The notes under the pieces are model-generated. The model was not told the DNA's origin and made no database searches. It saw only the letters and a program-made list of their open reading frames with translations. Shown in pieces: positions 35,001-46,982 of a stretch of 64,000 bases of DNA. The position numbers were made by a program, and so were the translations under genes. The DNA comes from Adiantum capillus-veneris (Eukaryota > Streptophyta > Polypodiopsida > Polypodiales > Pteridaceae), in the NCBI GenBank assembly GCA_014529385.2, contig CM043960.1, forward strand, positions 78,037,910 through 78,101,909, read 5' to 3'. Each line of letters starts with the position of its first letter. Within the stretch, counting starts at the first letter, position 1.

Positions 35001-38000
35001 GATCCATTGAAATACCTTAAACCCACGATATTTTGTACATGTGGGGTTTAAATTCAAGGTCAACCACTTGTCCAAGTTATTATCCCTAGTAGCATGAGTG
35101 GTTTGGTCTCAAGATTCATCACTTTTCCACTCTATGTCATTATATTCAGAAGATCTGGGTGTTAAGGTCCACCACTTGTCCAACCTACAAGGTTATATAT
35201 TAAAGGGTATTCTTTCTCGCCACTTGGAGTGACCATGATAAGTTTTACATGGGGGTTTGGTTCCAAGGTCCACCACTTGTCCAAGCTAACTCTATTGAAA
35301 CATAGAGAGAAGCAAAGGTCCACCACTTGTCCAAGCTAGGGTCCATTGAAACATGGAGAGAAGGATGCTCCACCATTTGTCCAAGATAGGCTCCATTGAA
35401 ACATGAAGAGAATCAGGCTGCACCACGTCTCCCAGATGCTAGGCTCCATTGAAATACCTTAAACCCATGATATTTCGTACATGGGGGTTTACATTCAAGG
35501 TCCACCACTTGTCTAACCTATTGTTTTTAGTAGCATGACTGGTTTGGTCTCAAGATTCACCACTTTTCCACTCTATGTCATTACGTTAAGAAGATCTCGG
35601 TGTTAAGGTCCACCACTTGTACAACCTATAAGGCTAGATCTTAAAGGGTATTATTTCTCACCACTTGGAATGACGATGATATGTTTTACATGGGGGTTTG
35701 GTTTCAAGGTCCACCACTTGTCCAAGCTAGGGTCCATTGAAACATGGAGAGAAGGATGCTCCACCATTTGTCCAAGATAGGCTCCATTGAAACATGAAGA
35801 GAAGCAAGCTGCACCATGTCTGCAAGATGCTAGGATCCATTGAAATACCTTAAACCCATGATATATTTTACATGTGGGGTTTAAAGTCAAGGTCGACACA
35901 CTTGTCCAAGCTATTATCCCTAGTATCATGAGTGGTTTGGTCTCAAGATTCACCACTTTTTCACTCTATGTCATTATATTAAGAAGATCTGGGTGTTAAG
36001 GTCGACCACTTGTCCAACCTATAAGCGTATATCTTAAAGGGTATTCTTTCTCACCACTTGAAATGTCCATGACATGTTTTACATGGAGGTTTGGTTCCAA
36101 GGTCCACCACTTATCCAAGCTAACTCTATTCTTCTCATAGAGAGAAGCAAAGGTCCACCACTTGTCCAAGCTAGGCTCCATTGAAACATGGAGAGAAGGA
36201 TGCTCCACCATTTGTCATAGCTAACTCTATTGAAACATGGGGGTTTTACGTTACAGGTCCACCACTTGTCCAAGCTATTATCACCAGTAGCATGAGTGGT
36301 TTGGTCTCAAGATTCACCACTTTTTCACTATATGTCATTATATTAAGAATATCTTGGTGTTAAGGTCCACCACTTATCCAACCTATAAGGCTATATCTTA
36401 AGGGTTATTCTTTCTCACCACTTGGAGTGACCATGATAGGTTTTACATGGGGGTTTGGTTCAAAGGTCCGCCATTTGTCCAAGATAACTCTATTGAAACA
36501 TAGAGAGAAGCAAAGGTCCAACACTTGTCCAAGGTAGGGTCCATTGAGACATGGAGAGAAGGATGCTCCGCCATTTGTCCAAGATATATTCCATTGAAAC
36601 ATGAAGAGAAGCAAGCTGCACCATGTCTCCAAGATGCTAGCCTCCATCGAAATACCTTAAACCCACGTTATTTTGTACATGGGGAGTTTACATTCAAGGT
36701 CCACCACTTGTCCAACCTATTATCACTAGCAACATGAGTGGTCTGCTCTTAAGATTCACCACTTTTCCACTCTATGTCATTATATTAAGAATATCTGTGT
36801 GTTAAGGTCCACCACTTGTCCAACCTATAAGGCTATATCTTAAAGGGTATTCTTTCTCGCCACTTGGAGTGACCACGATAGGTTTTACATGGGGGTTTGG
36901 TTCCAAGGTCCACCACTTGTCCAAGCTAACTCTATTGAAATATAGAGAGAAGCAAAGGTCCACCACTTATCCAAGCTAGGGTCCATTGAAACATGGAGAG
37001 AAGGATGCTCCACCATTTGTCCAAGATAGGCTCCATTCAAACATGAAGAGAAGCAAGCTGCACCCTGTCTCCAAGATGCTAGGATCCATTGAAATATCTT
37101 AAACCCACGATATTTCGTACATGGGGCGTTTACATTCAAGATCCACCACTTGTCCAACCTATTATCTCTAGTAGCATGAGTGGTTTGGTCTCAAGATTCA
37201 CCACTTTTCCACTCTATGTCATTATATTAAGAAGATCAGGGTGTTAAGATCGACCACTTGTCCAACCTATAAGGGTATATTTTTAAGGGTATTCTTTGTC
37301 ACCACTTGGAATTACCATGATATGTTTTACATGGGGGTTTGATTCCAAGGTCCACCACTTATCGAAGCTAACTCTATTCTTCTCATAGAGAGAAGCAAAC
37401 GTCCACCACTTGTCCAGGGTAGGCTCCATTGAAACATGGAGATAAGGATGCTCCACCATTTGTCGAAGCTAACTCTATTGAAACATGGGGGGTTTACGTT
37501 CAAGGTCCACCACTTGTCCAAGCTATTATCACTAGTACCATGAGTGGTTTTGTCTCAAGATTCACCACTTTTTCACTCTATGTCATTATATTAAGAATAT
37601 CTGGGTGTTAAGGTCCACCACTTGTCCAATCTATAAGGCTATATCTTAAAGGTTGTTCTTTCTCAACACTTGGAGTGACCATGATAGGTTTTACATTGGG
37701 GTTTGGTTCCAAGGTCCACCACTTGTCCAAGCTAGGGTCCATTGAAACATGGAGAGAAGGATGCTCCACCATTTGTCCAAGATAGGCTCCATTGAAACAT
37801 GAAGAGAAGCAAGGTGCACGATGTCTCCAAGATGCTAGGCTCCATCAAAATACCTTAAACCCACGATATTTTGTAGATGGGGGGTTTGCATTCAAGGTCC
37901 ACCACTTGTCCAACCTACTATTGCTAGTAGCATGAGTGGTTTGCTCTCAAGATTCACCACTTTTCCACTCTATGTCATTATATTAATAATATCTGTGTGT

Positions 38001-38524
38001 TAAGGTCCACCACTTGTACAACCTATAAGGCTATATCTTAAAGGATATTCTTTCTCGCCACTTGGAGTGACCATGATAGGTTTTACATGGGGGTTTGGTT
38101 CCAAGGTCCACCACTTGTCCAAGCTAACTCTATTGAAATATAGAGAGAAGAAAAGGTCCACCAATTGTCCAAGCTAGGGTCCATTGAAACATGGAGAGAA
38201 GGATGCTCCACTATTTGTCCAAGATAGGCTCCATTGAAACATGAAGAGAAGCAAGCTGCACCATGTCTGCAAGATGCTAGGATCCATTGAAATACCTTAA
38301 ACCCACGATATTTTGTACATGGGGGGTTTACATTCAAGGTCCACCACTTGTCCAACCTATTATTTTTAGTAGCATGAGTGATTTGGTCTCAAGATTCACC
38401 ACTTTTCCACTCTATGTCATTACGTTAAGAAGATCTCGGTGTTAAGGTCCACCACTTGTACAACCTATAACGCTATATCTTAAACGTTATTCTTTCTCAC
38501 CACTTGGAGTTACCATGATAGGTT

Positions 38525-39400
38525 TTACATGGGGATTTCATTCCAAGGTCCACCACTTGTCCAAGCTAACACTACTGAAACATAGAGAGAAGAAAAGGTC
38601 CACCACTTGTCCAAAATAGGCTCCATTGAAACATGGAGAGAATGATGATTCACCATTTGTCGAAGATAGGCTTTATTGAAACATGAAGAGAAGCAAGCTG
38701 CACCATGTCTCCAAGATGCTAAGATCCATTGAAATACCTTAAACCCATGATATTTTTTACATGTGGGGATTAAATTCAAGGTCAACCACTTGTCCAAGCT
38801 ATTATCCCTAGTGGCATGAGTGGTTTGGTCTCAAGATTCACCACTTTTCCACTCTATGTCATTATATTAAGAAGATCAGGGTGTTAAGGTCGACCACTTG
38901 TCCAACCTATAAGGGTATATCTTAAAGGGTATTCTTTGTCACCACTTGGAATAGCCATGATATGTTTTACATGGGGGTTTGGTTCCAAGGTCCACCACTT
39001 ATCGAAGCTAACTCTATTCTTCTCATAGAGAGAAGCAAAGGTCCACCACTTGTCCAAGCTAGGCTCCATTGAAACATGGAAAGAAGGATGCTCCACCATT
39101 TGTCGAAGCTAACTCTATTGAAACATGGAGGGTTTACGTTCAAGGTCCACCACTTGTCCAAGCTATTATCACTAGTAGCATGAGTGGTTTTGTCTCAATA
39201 ATCATCACTTTTTCACTCTATGTCATTATATTAAGAATATCTGGGTGTTAAGGTCCACCACTTGTCCAACATATAAGGCTATATCTTAAAGGTTGTTCTT
39301 TCTCAACACTCGGAGTGACCATGATAGGTTTTACATTGGGGTTTGGTTCCAAGGTCCACCACTTGTCCAAGCTAACTCTATTGAAACATAGAGAGAAGCA
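38525..39400 (-). repeat. Recent internal duplication in array 4, copy 1
   Basis: This segment recurs at 41412-42287, offset exactly 2887 bp. Both share rare variants (AAGAAGATCAGGGTG, CTCTATTCTTCTCATAGAG, TTGGAATAGCCATG). The stretch 38884-39099 translates identically to 41771-41986. The duplicated unit spans several higher-order repeats, pointing to unequal exchange. Confidence 0.85.
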
Positions 39401-41411
39401 AAGGTCCACCACTTGTCATTGCTAGGGTTCATTGAAACATGGAGAGAAGGATGCTCCACCCTTTGTCCAAGATAGGCTCCATTGAAACATGAAGAGAAGC
39501 AAGGTGCACGATGTCTCCAAGATGCTAGGCTCCATCGAAATACCTTAAACCCACGATATTTTGTACATGGGGGATTTACATTCAAGGTCCACCACTTGTC
39601 CAACCTACTATTGCTAGTAGCATGAGTGGTTTGCTCTCAAGATTCACCACTTTTCCACTCTATGTCATTATATTAAGAATATCTGTGTGTTAAGGTCCAC
39701 CACTTGTCCAGCCTATAAGGCTATATCTTAAAGGGTATTCTTTCTCGCCACTTGGAGTGACCATGATAGGTTTTACATAAGGGTTTGGTTCCAAGGTCCA
39801 CCACTTGTCCAAGCTCACTCTATTGAATTATAGACAGAAAAAAAGGTCCACCACTTGTCCAAGCTAGGGTCCATTGAAACATGGAGAGAAGGATGCTCCA
39901 CCATTTGTCCAAGATAGGCTCCATTGAAACATGAAGAGAAGCAAGCTGCACCATGTCTGCAAGATGCTAGGATCCATTGAAATACCTTAAACCCATGATA
40001 TTTTGTACATGGGAGGTTTACATTCAAGGTCCACCACTTGTCCAACCTATTATTTTTAGTAGCATGAGTGATTTGGTCTCAAGATTCACCACTTTTCCAC
40101 TCTATGTCATTACGTTAAGAAGATCTCGGTGTTAAGGTCCACCACTTGTACAACCTATAAGGCTATATCTTAAACGTTATTCTTTCTCACCACTTGGAGT
40201 TACCATGATAGGTTTTACATGGGGATTTGATTCCAAGGTCCACCACTTGTCCAAGCTAGGCTCTATTGAAACATGGAGAGAAGGACGCTCCACCATTTGT
40301 CGAAGCTAACTCTATTGAAACATGGGGGGTTTACGTTACAGGTCCACCACTTGTCCAAGCTATTATCACCAGTAGCATGAGTGGTTTTGTCTCAAGATTC
40401 ACCACTTTTGCACTATATGTCATTATATTAAGAATATCTGGGTGTTAAGGACCACCACTTGTCCAACCTATAAGGCTATATTTTAAAGGTTGTTCTTTCT
40501 CACCACCTGGAGTGACCATGATAGGTTTTACATTGGGGTTTGGTTCCAAGGTCCACCACTTGTCCAAGCTAACTCTATTGAAACATAGAGAGAAGCAAAG
40601 GTCCACCACTTGTCCAAGCTAGGGTCCATTGAAACATGGAGAGAAGGATGCTCTACCATTTCTCCAAGATAGACTCCATTGAAAGATGAAGAGAAGAAAG
40701 CTGCACCATGTCTCCAAGATGCTAGCCTCCATCGAAATACCTTAAACCCACATTATTTTGTACATGGTGAGATTACATTCAAGGTCCATGACTTGTCCAA
40801 CCTATTATCACTAGTAGCATGAGTGGTCTGCTCTCAAGATTCACCACTTTTTCACTCTATGTCATTATATTAAGAATATCTGGGTGTTAAGGTCCACCAC
40901 TTGTCCAACCTATAAGACTATATCTTAAAGGTTATTCTTTCTGACCACTTGGAGTGACCATGATATGTTTTACATGGGGGTTTGGTTCCAAGGTCCACCA
41001 CTTGTCCAAGCTAACTCTATTGAAAGATAGAGAGAAGAAAAGATCCACCACTTGTCCAAGCTAGGCTCCATTAAAACATGTAGAGAAGGATGCTCCACCA
41101 TTTGTCCAAGATAGGATCCATTGAAACATGAAGAGAAGCAAGCTGCACCATGTCTCCAAGATGCTAGGCTTTATTGAAATACCTTAAACCCACGATATTT
41201 CTTACATGGACGGTTTACATTCAAGGTCCACCACTTGTCCAACCTATTATCCTTAGTAGCATGAGTGGTTTGATCTCAAGATTCACCACTTTTCTACTCT
41301 ATGTCATTATATGAAGAAGATCTCGGTTTTAAGGTCAACCACTTGTCTAACCTATAAGGCTATATCTTAAAGGGTATTCTTTCTCACCAGTTGGAATGAC
41401 CATGATATGTT

Positions 41412-42287
41412 TTGCATGGGGGTTTGGTTCACAGGTCCACCACTTGTCCACGCTAAATCTATGGAACCATAGACAGAAGCAAAGGTCCACCACTTGTCCA
41501 AGATAGGCTCCATTGAAACATGGAGAGAAGGATTATTCACCATTTGTTGAAGATAGGCTTCATTAAAACATGAAGAGAAGCAAGTTGCACCATGTCTCCA
41601 AGATGCGAGGATCCATTGAAATACCTTAAACCCACGATATTTTTTACATGTGGGGTTTAAATTCAAGGTCAACCACTTGTCCAAGCTATTATCCCTAGTA
41701 GCATGAGTGGTTTGGTCTCAAGATTCACCACTTTTCCACTCTATGTCATTATATTAAGAAGATCAGGGTGTTAAGGTCGACCACTTGTCCAACCTATAAG
41801 GGTATATCTTAAAGGGTATTCTTTGTCACCACTTGGAATAGCCATGATATGTTTTACATGGGGGTTTGGTTCCAAGGTCCACCACTTATCGAAGCTAACT
41901 CTATTCTTCTCATAGAGAGAAGCAAAGGTCCACCACTTGTCCAAGCTAGGCTCCATTGAAACATGGAAAGAAGGATGCTCCACCATTTGTCGAAGCTAAC
42001 TCTATTGAAACATGGAGGGTTTACGTTCAAGGTCCACCACTTGTCCAAGCTATTATCACTAGTAGCATGAGTGGTTTTGTCTCAAGAATCATCACTTTTT
42101 CACTCTATGTCATTATATTAAGAATATCTGGGTGTTAAGGTCCACCACTTGTCCAACATATAAGGCTATATCTTAAAGGTTGTTCTTTCTCAACTCTTGG
42201 AGTGACCATGATAGGTTTTACATTGGGGTTTGGTTCCAAGGTCCACCACTTGTCCAAGCTAACTCTATTGAAACATAGAGAGAAGCA
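41412..42287 (-). repeat. Recent internal duplication in array 4, copy 2
   Basis: Partner of the block at 38525-39400. A few differences, such as CAAGAATCAT for CAATAATCAT near 42085, show slight divergence. It ends at the copia junction near 42290. Confidence 0.85.
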
Positions 42288-42291
42288 AATC

Positions 42292-43187
42292 ATGGAAAAG
42301 AAAGGAATTATAAAATTTAATGGGGAGGGATTCCATTCCTGGCATACTATGCTAAGGAGTTATTTAATGAAGAAAACATTATGGGATGTAGTAAAAACAC
42401 CTCTCAGTGATCACAAAGGAACACAAACCAGGGTATCTACTGCACTCTAATCAAGAAAAAAAATGAATAGGCACTTGACATCATAATTACTACACTCCAT
42501 GATAAATATGTACATTTTATAGATGAGTGCACACATGCATACCAGGCCTGGAAAGTTCTGGAAATTAATTTTGGAGCTAGAGCCAAATGGAGTAAGGTTA
42601 GTCTAAAAAGACAACTTTACAAACTCACCATTCTTGAGGGGGAAGACATAGCTAGTTTGGTCAATAGGCTTAAAAGCATGATCACACAATTGACATACAT
42701 TCAATGCAAAGTAGAAGAAGACAACAAAGTTGTAGTCCTCCTTAGTGCCCTTCCTTCCAACTATGACCATATAGTCACTATTCTTTAAGAAAATGAGACA
42801 ACTCCAGCACTTCAATATGTGGTAAGCTCGCTTCAAGCAAAGGAAAAGAGGTAGATAATTTCATCTACACCGACAAACGGAGCTTTTTTTGGAAAAGGGA
42901 GGTGAATCGTCCATACATTTTACATCATCTTCCAATGTTCAAAAGTGCTATGACTGTGGTAAAATGGGACATGTAGCTAAGGATTGTTATATCAATAAAT
43001 TCTAAGGCAATTGTGATAAGAAGGTTCATCCTCCTTCTAGGTGCTATTCAAAGGATCAAGGTAACAACAACATCAACAACAACAATAAAGGCAAGAATCC
43101 AATGAAAGGATCAGATCATGTAGTTAAAGAAGAAGAAGAAGCAGGGGAGGAAGGGGAGGTTTGTTTTGTTACAGATATACTTTGAAG
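42292..43187 (+). pseudogene. Copia element D: gag, frameshifted
   Basis: Gag of a Ty1/copia element. ATG at 42292 (KFNGEGFHSWHTML near the start) sits directly at the edge of the satellite. The frame changes near 42445, after which a UBN2-type gag core is readable (AYQAWKVLEINFGARAKW, then LKRQLYKLTI near 42610, LLSALPSNYD near 42760). A zinc knuckle CYDCGKMGHVAKDC (C-x2-C-x4-H-x4-C) follows near 42948-42990, then an Asn-rich stretch and an acidic tail ending at TGA near 43182. A TAA also interrupts near 42787. No protease, integrase or RT follows before the polypurine tract, so the element is gag-only or internally deleted. Confidence 0.85.
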
Positions 43188-43210
43188 ATCCATTTCTACA
43201 TTCTCTAGTT

Positions 43211-43220
43211 CAAGGGGAGG
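43211..43220 (+). other. Polypurine tract of copia D
   Basis: CAAGGGGAGG lies shortly after the gag stop and just before the putative 3' LTR, the normal position for plus-strand priming. Confidence 0.6.
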
Positions 43221-43227
43221 TATTATT

Positions 43228-43600
43228 TGTCATCCTGTGTGGATAGTTCTTGTCATCCTTAGTGGATCTACACCTAGTGCAAGCTTTGAAGTGACACATA
43301 ATATATATGTGTGTTTGGCTACTTTGAAAGCCACCTGGATATGAGAGCTATCGGATAATGGCTATCAAACCTTTTGTATATATACCCCTCCTTTTGTATA
43401 TGAGTTGTGCTATGTTGTAAAGGTATTGCATTGTAAATTATTATACATTGAGTATTACAAAGTGTGAGAATCTATCTCTCTCTATTTCCTTCTCTCTCTC
43501 TACTGTGTGTAGCTATGGCTGCTCTCACTTTCAAACCACCTTGAGATAATTACACCTTGATCTCATTGCACCCACCGTCGATCCACCCGATCCCAACACT
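43228..43600 (+). mobile_element. Putative 3' LTR of copia D
   Basis: Begins TGTCATCCTGTG and could end at ..GATCCCAACA. It carries TTGTATATATACCCC near 43375 as a TATA-like box and a CT-rich stretch (43470-43505). No partner LTR is present because the 5' end is missing, so borders are approximate. Confidence 0.5.
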
Positions 43601-43609
43601 CGGCTACAT

Positions 43610-44846
43610 AGATAGAACCCTCTTTGACTGAAGAGACATATAAAGAGTACAATGATCCAGATTTGTGCCCTTTTATGACAACCAAATTTGTCTTACACAC
43701 CATCCAAGAACCATTGCCAAAAACAGTAGTATAGCCTAGAGCATGAAGCTGACCAAACTATTAGTCAATTTAGGAACATGTCTGACTCCTTGAAGCATAA
43801 ATTCAGTGCCATTCATCATGCATAACTTGACATCTCCCATACCACATATATCAAGCTGATAGGAATCTCCAAGCTTGACTGAACCATGCATAGAAGTATA
43901 TGTGGAGAACCATTCCTATGGGGAGTAACATGGAAGGTGGCACATGAATCAATGATCCAGTTTATAACACTCATCAAGATCCAATAATGCATCAAGACTC
44001 AAACCGGAAGTGAAAAGAATCACATCTGACGATTGTTGCACGTCAGGAACAACATTTGGAGGTGGAGATTCAACCACATTGATCTCCTCTACCCTTACTC
44101 TACTCTTTGGAGCATCATACTTCATAATAGCTTTGCCCTTTTCACACTATAAAACCCAAAAATCTTTCTTTAAATGGCCTTTCTTACCACAATGGTAGCA
44201 TTCTATATTTCTCAAATCACAGCCTCGACTCTTGCTACGATTGTGATGATCCTTATGATCTTGTGAACGACCGCAGCTGCGACTACGTCCACCTCTTTGC
44301 CTATGGCGATTATGGTCACTTGCCATATACGCATCTCCATTCCCACCACTATTGAGAGATTGACTTCTAATCTCTTCAGTGATCAAAGCACTAGTAACAT
44401 CACTGAAATTTAGTTTACCGCCTAGTGTGGAGTTACTGTCAGCTGAGAAAATGTGCTATTGAACTCATTCAAGTGTGCATTAATGTTGCTACCTTCCTTG
44501 ATAGTAAAACGCATAAGTTTCTTCATCAAGAAAACTTTGTTAGAAGCAATTTTTACATCCCAAGTTGTGCATAGAGAGTCACAAAGCTCTCGTGCTATAG
44601 TTTTGTCCATAATCGTGAAGAATATAGTCTCGCCAAGTTGTAATCTAATCATGGGCATAGCACATGCATCCAGCTCTTCCCCCATTGATCATCAGTGTAA
44701 GCATGCTCTCTACGCTCTTTCAATGGCAATGTCAAGCCCTTGTTGACCAAAAAATCAAGCATATGTTGCTTCCAAATCGTAAAATTGGTGCCATGAAACT
44801 TATTTTTGTAGTAATCATCCCTTTCCGAAGCACTACTAGCAGCCAT
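43610..44846 (-). pseudogene. Copia element E: gag and start of protease, broken
   Basis: Minus-strand Ty1/copia coding region. Gag starts at ATG 44846 (MAASSASERDDYYKNKFHG), continues through a helical core (44422-44685, KLMRFTIKEGSNINAHLNEF) and an Arg/Ser/His-rich region. The knuckle CYHCGKKGHLKKDF at 44147-44210 has Phe in place of the last Cys. Downstream, near 43990-43900, a protease-like WIIDSCATFHVT reads C where the D-S-G active site expects G. Frame changes and stops occur after 44422 and 44147. The coding part stops near 43610 against the LTR of element D, so integrase and RT are missing. Confidence 0.8.
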
Positions 44847-45954
44847 AATGCAAGAGAAAATCACTAAAAATTTATGGCAAAAATTGCTGGGAGAATTTAG
44901 GCAGAGTTTCCCCTAGAACAGGAACAAAAAGCCAATACAAAGTGTAGCAAAACCATTAGCTATAAGCATTCAAATGTGCCGAGAATGCATATGGTCCACT
45001 CACGAGAAAAATCAACCAGAGTCTCCTCTATAAAAGGAGCAAAATCTCAAACCTGACATTACAAAATCAACACATAAAGTGACAAAAGTAACCATGGGGC
45101 ATAAGAATGACCTAACAAACTCTCATGTGAGTGCCAACTTGATGTCAAAAGCAAAAATATCCATCTAGATACATATCCTATGACAAGGATACCGAAAGAG
45201 GGGCACTTCAGCAACTTGTATCACCGAAAGTGTCTCAACGTTTGAGAACACCCAAGCTCAAGAAAACCTCACGCAAACGACCCTCGAAAGGCTAAGCATA
45301 CTCAAAACTAGCCATAGTCTCAAAAAAGGCTCGTCCAGACCGAGTCTTAGAAACGATTGAGAAAACTACCAAAATCACCAAAAAGTGGCTCCACACAAAG
45401 TACAATAAGCAGTAACTGCAACTCAACATACATGAGAAACTGCACACAAACAGGCACCAAAAAATTGCTACATGCAATAGACAAATCCTTGTGGGGATAT
45501 GTGCTCTCAAAAGAGCTCAATGGCATTGTGTGTGCTCAAAAAAGTATGCATCTATCAATGCATAACCGTTTGCAAAGAAATTGATGCCAGAACGAGTGCC
45601 AAAAATACATGAAAGGCGTTGTACCTATGCATATCTAGAAACCTGTAAACTTGTAAAACTCCACCTGTAATGTTGATATAGAATGATACACCTTGATCAA
45701 AAAGTGATCTACGATCGGATCTCCAACACTAGCACCACCTGTAATGTCGATGCCAAATCTACGCCCTAGCAGTGTGCTCAGAAAATCACGTCTCTCGAGA
45801 GGCCACTAACACAAAGAGTAACTGCTCTTCGTATCCCACTAATCGAGCAAATTTCTAGCTCACGGTGGGAATCGTGGACTCAAGTAAAATCCATAGGTGT
45901 ATGCATCAAGAAACCACAAAAGGCATACATCCAAAATCTGTCTATGTCTAAGAG

Positions 45955-46130
45955 TGATGTCGATGTCGTAAAAGCCGATGTCGGAGATGTCAGAGAAAAG
46001 TCAATGTCAAAACTGTTGTCTATGAGAGTCGATGCCAAAAACCAAAAGCGATTAGAATCAATGCCAAAAATCTAAGATCGATTAGAGTCGATGCCAAAAA
46101 ATCGACAGGTTCTAACATGGATTCGATGTC
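45955..46130 (+). repeat. Short GTCGATGCCAAAAA repeats
   Basis: GTCGATGYCAAAA-like words recur, the clearest being at 46029, 46059 (AATCAATGCCAAAAA) and 46088, with CGATTAGARTC between them. GATGTCG triplet-like words are frequent from 45955. Confidence 0.5.
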
Positions 46131-46267
46131 AAAGCCGGATGTGCATACACACTCTATGTGTGTCGATGTGGGAGTTGGAGAATTTAAACTCAAAGTTGGA
46201 GAGTCTGGAGCCATAGACGGGATGTCAATGTTGAAGAATCCCACACACACAGTGTGGTAATGTCTCT

Positions 46268-46268
<1 letters not shown>

Positions 46269-46330
<62 letters not shown>
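46269..46330 (+). repeat. CT microsatellite (31 units)
   Basis: Uninterrupted CT dinucleotides. Confidence 0.95.
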
Positions 46331-46331
<1 letters not shown>

Positions 46332-46777
46332 GCGCTCCTGAAAAGGCCAAACATGCTTTTCTTTTTCTGTTGCGCTATGCTTAGAGTTTCTCTTACCATT
46401 AAAAATTAACTCTCTACACCTCAAAAGCTACCAACAATGTGTCAATTCTCTATGTAACGCAACACCATGAAGGCCAAGAAATATCAATGATGCTATTGAA
46501 GCCAATATGCTAACGTTTTCAAATCAACTGCTTCTGTAGCGCATTTGTAGACCAACGTTGGAAAAATTAGAATGATTTTGTAGTGTTGACAGAGTTTCTT
46601 CAAAGTTTCACAAAACTGCAGCAACAATTTGCTTCAAGAGCTCTAAGAAACTCCTTTCTTGCTGAGTGTTGATCTCCTCCAGAGATCTCTAAAATTTTCA
46701 CCTACTATAAGGCTTTGAGCACTAGCTCAAGACAAAGCTCGTGCACACACCATTGTCGGACCCAGGAGAGCCTCCGT

Positions 46778-46789
46778 TCTTTGATACCA
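46778..46789 (-). other. Primer binding site of copia E
   Basis: Minus strand reads TGGTATCAAAGA, one base from the initiator-Met-type TGGTATCAGAGC site. It lies two bases after the LTR end. Confidence 0.65.
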
Positions 46790-46791
46790 CT

Positions 46792-46982
46792 TGAGAGGCG
46801 GAGTGGATGTGTGCAAGTGCAGGTGCAAGAGTGCAGTGTGCAAGAGAGTGTACTCTCAGTGTGGGTGGAGCTGTAGTAGATAATACACCACTGCTCCTTA
46901 TTGCTTAATTTATTGAAGAACAAGGTTGCATACAAAGAGGGGCAGCGCCCGGCTCCCGACCAGTATCGCCTGCACCCTTACA
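46792..46982 (-). mobile_element. Putative 5' LTR of copia E (191 bp)
   Basis: On the minus strand this begins TGTAAGGGTGCAGG and ends ..CGCCTCTCA just before the primer site. It has an AATAAATT polyadenylation-like word in the middle and a TGCAC-rich 3' half. The length is short but within the copia range. Confidence 0.5.

Larger units (their letters stand above)
32080..42289 (-). repeat. KWWT satellite, array 4 (reverse orientation), ~10.2 kb
   Basis: Longest and best-preserved array, about 23 higher-order units. Using the GATAGGTTTTACATGGGG phrase as a marker, intervals from 33079 to 42209 cluster at 432-450 bp, with shorter classes at 366-391 and one at 321, as if ~50-bp or ~71-bp segments were lost. 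Each unit holds GGTCCACCACTTGTCCAAGC units, CTCCATTGAAACATGGAG hairpins, ACCTTAAACCCACGATATTT, GGCTATATCTTAAAGGGTATTC and CTATGTCATTATATTAAG segments. Frames of about 90 codons (for example 36885-37157, 38083-38355, 39331-39603) recur because the repeat recurs. The right end is cut exactly where a copia gag begins. Confidence 0.93.
44847..46777 (-). other. Long leader between copia E primer site and gag
   Basis: About 1.9 kb separates the primer site from the gag start, far longer than usual for copia. It holds no recognisable gene, a short GTCGATGCCAAAAA repeat and a CT microsatellite. It could contain an insertion, or the LTR and gag may belong to different elements. Confidence 0.4.

Noticed and set aside
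18300-42289. Dozens of 60-105-codon frames with KWWT, SGGP and HVSM phrases as a protein family
   Set aside because: They are different-frame translations of the same 50-bp satellite unit, appear in both array orientations, and have no consistent start, end or domain.
18300-42289. CRISPR-like array
   Set aside because: Repeats are contiguous and diverged with no unique spacers of constant length, and the context is eukaryotic.
45585-45606. An alternative primer site for copia E (TTTTTGGCACTCGTTCTGGC on the minus strand)
   Set aside because: It resembles a primer-site layout but matches no tRNA 3' end I know; the TGGTATCAAAGA site at 46778 fits better.
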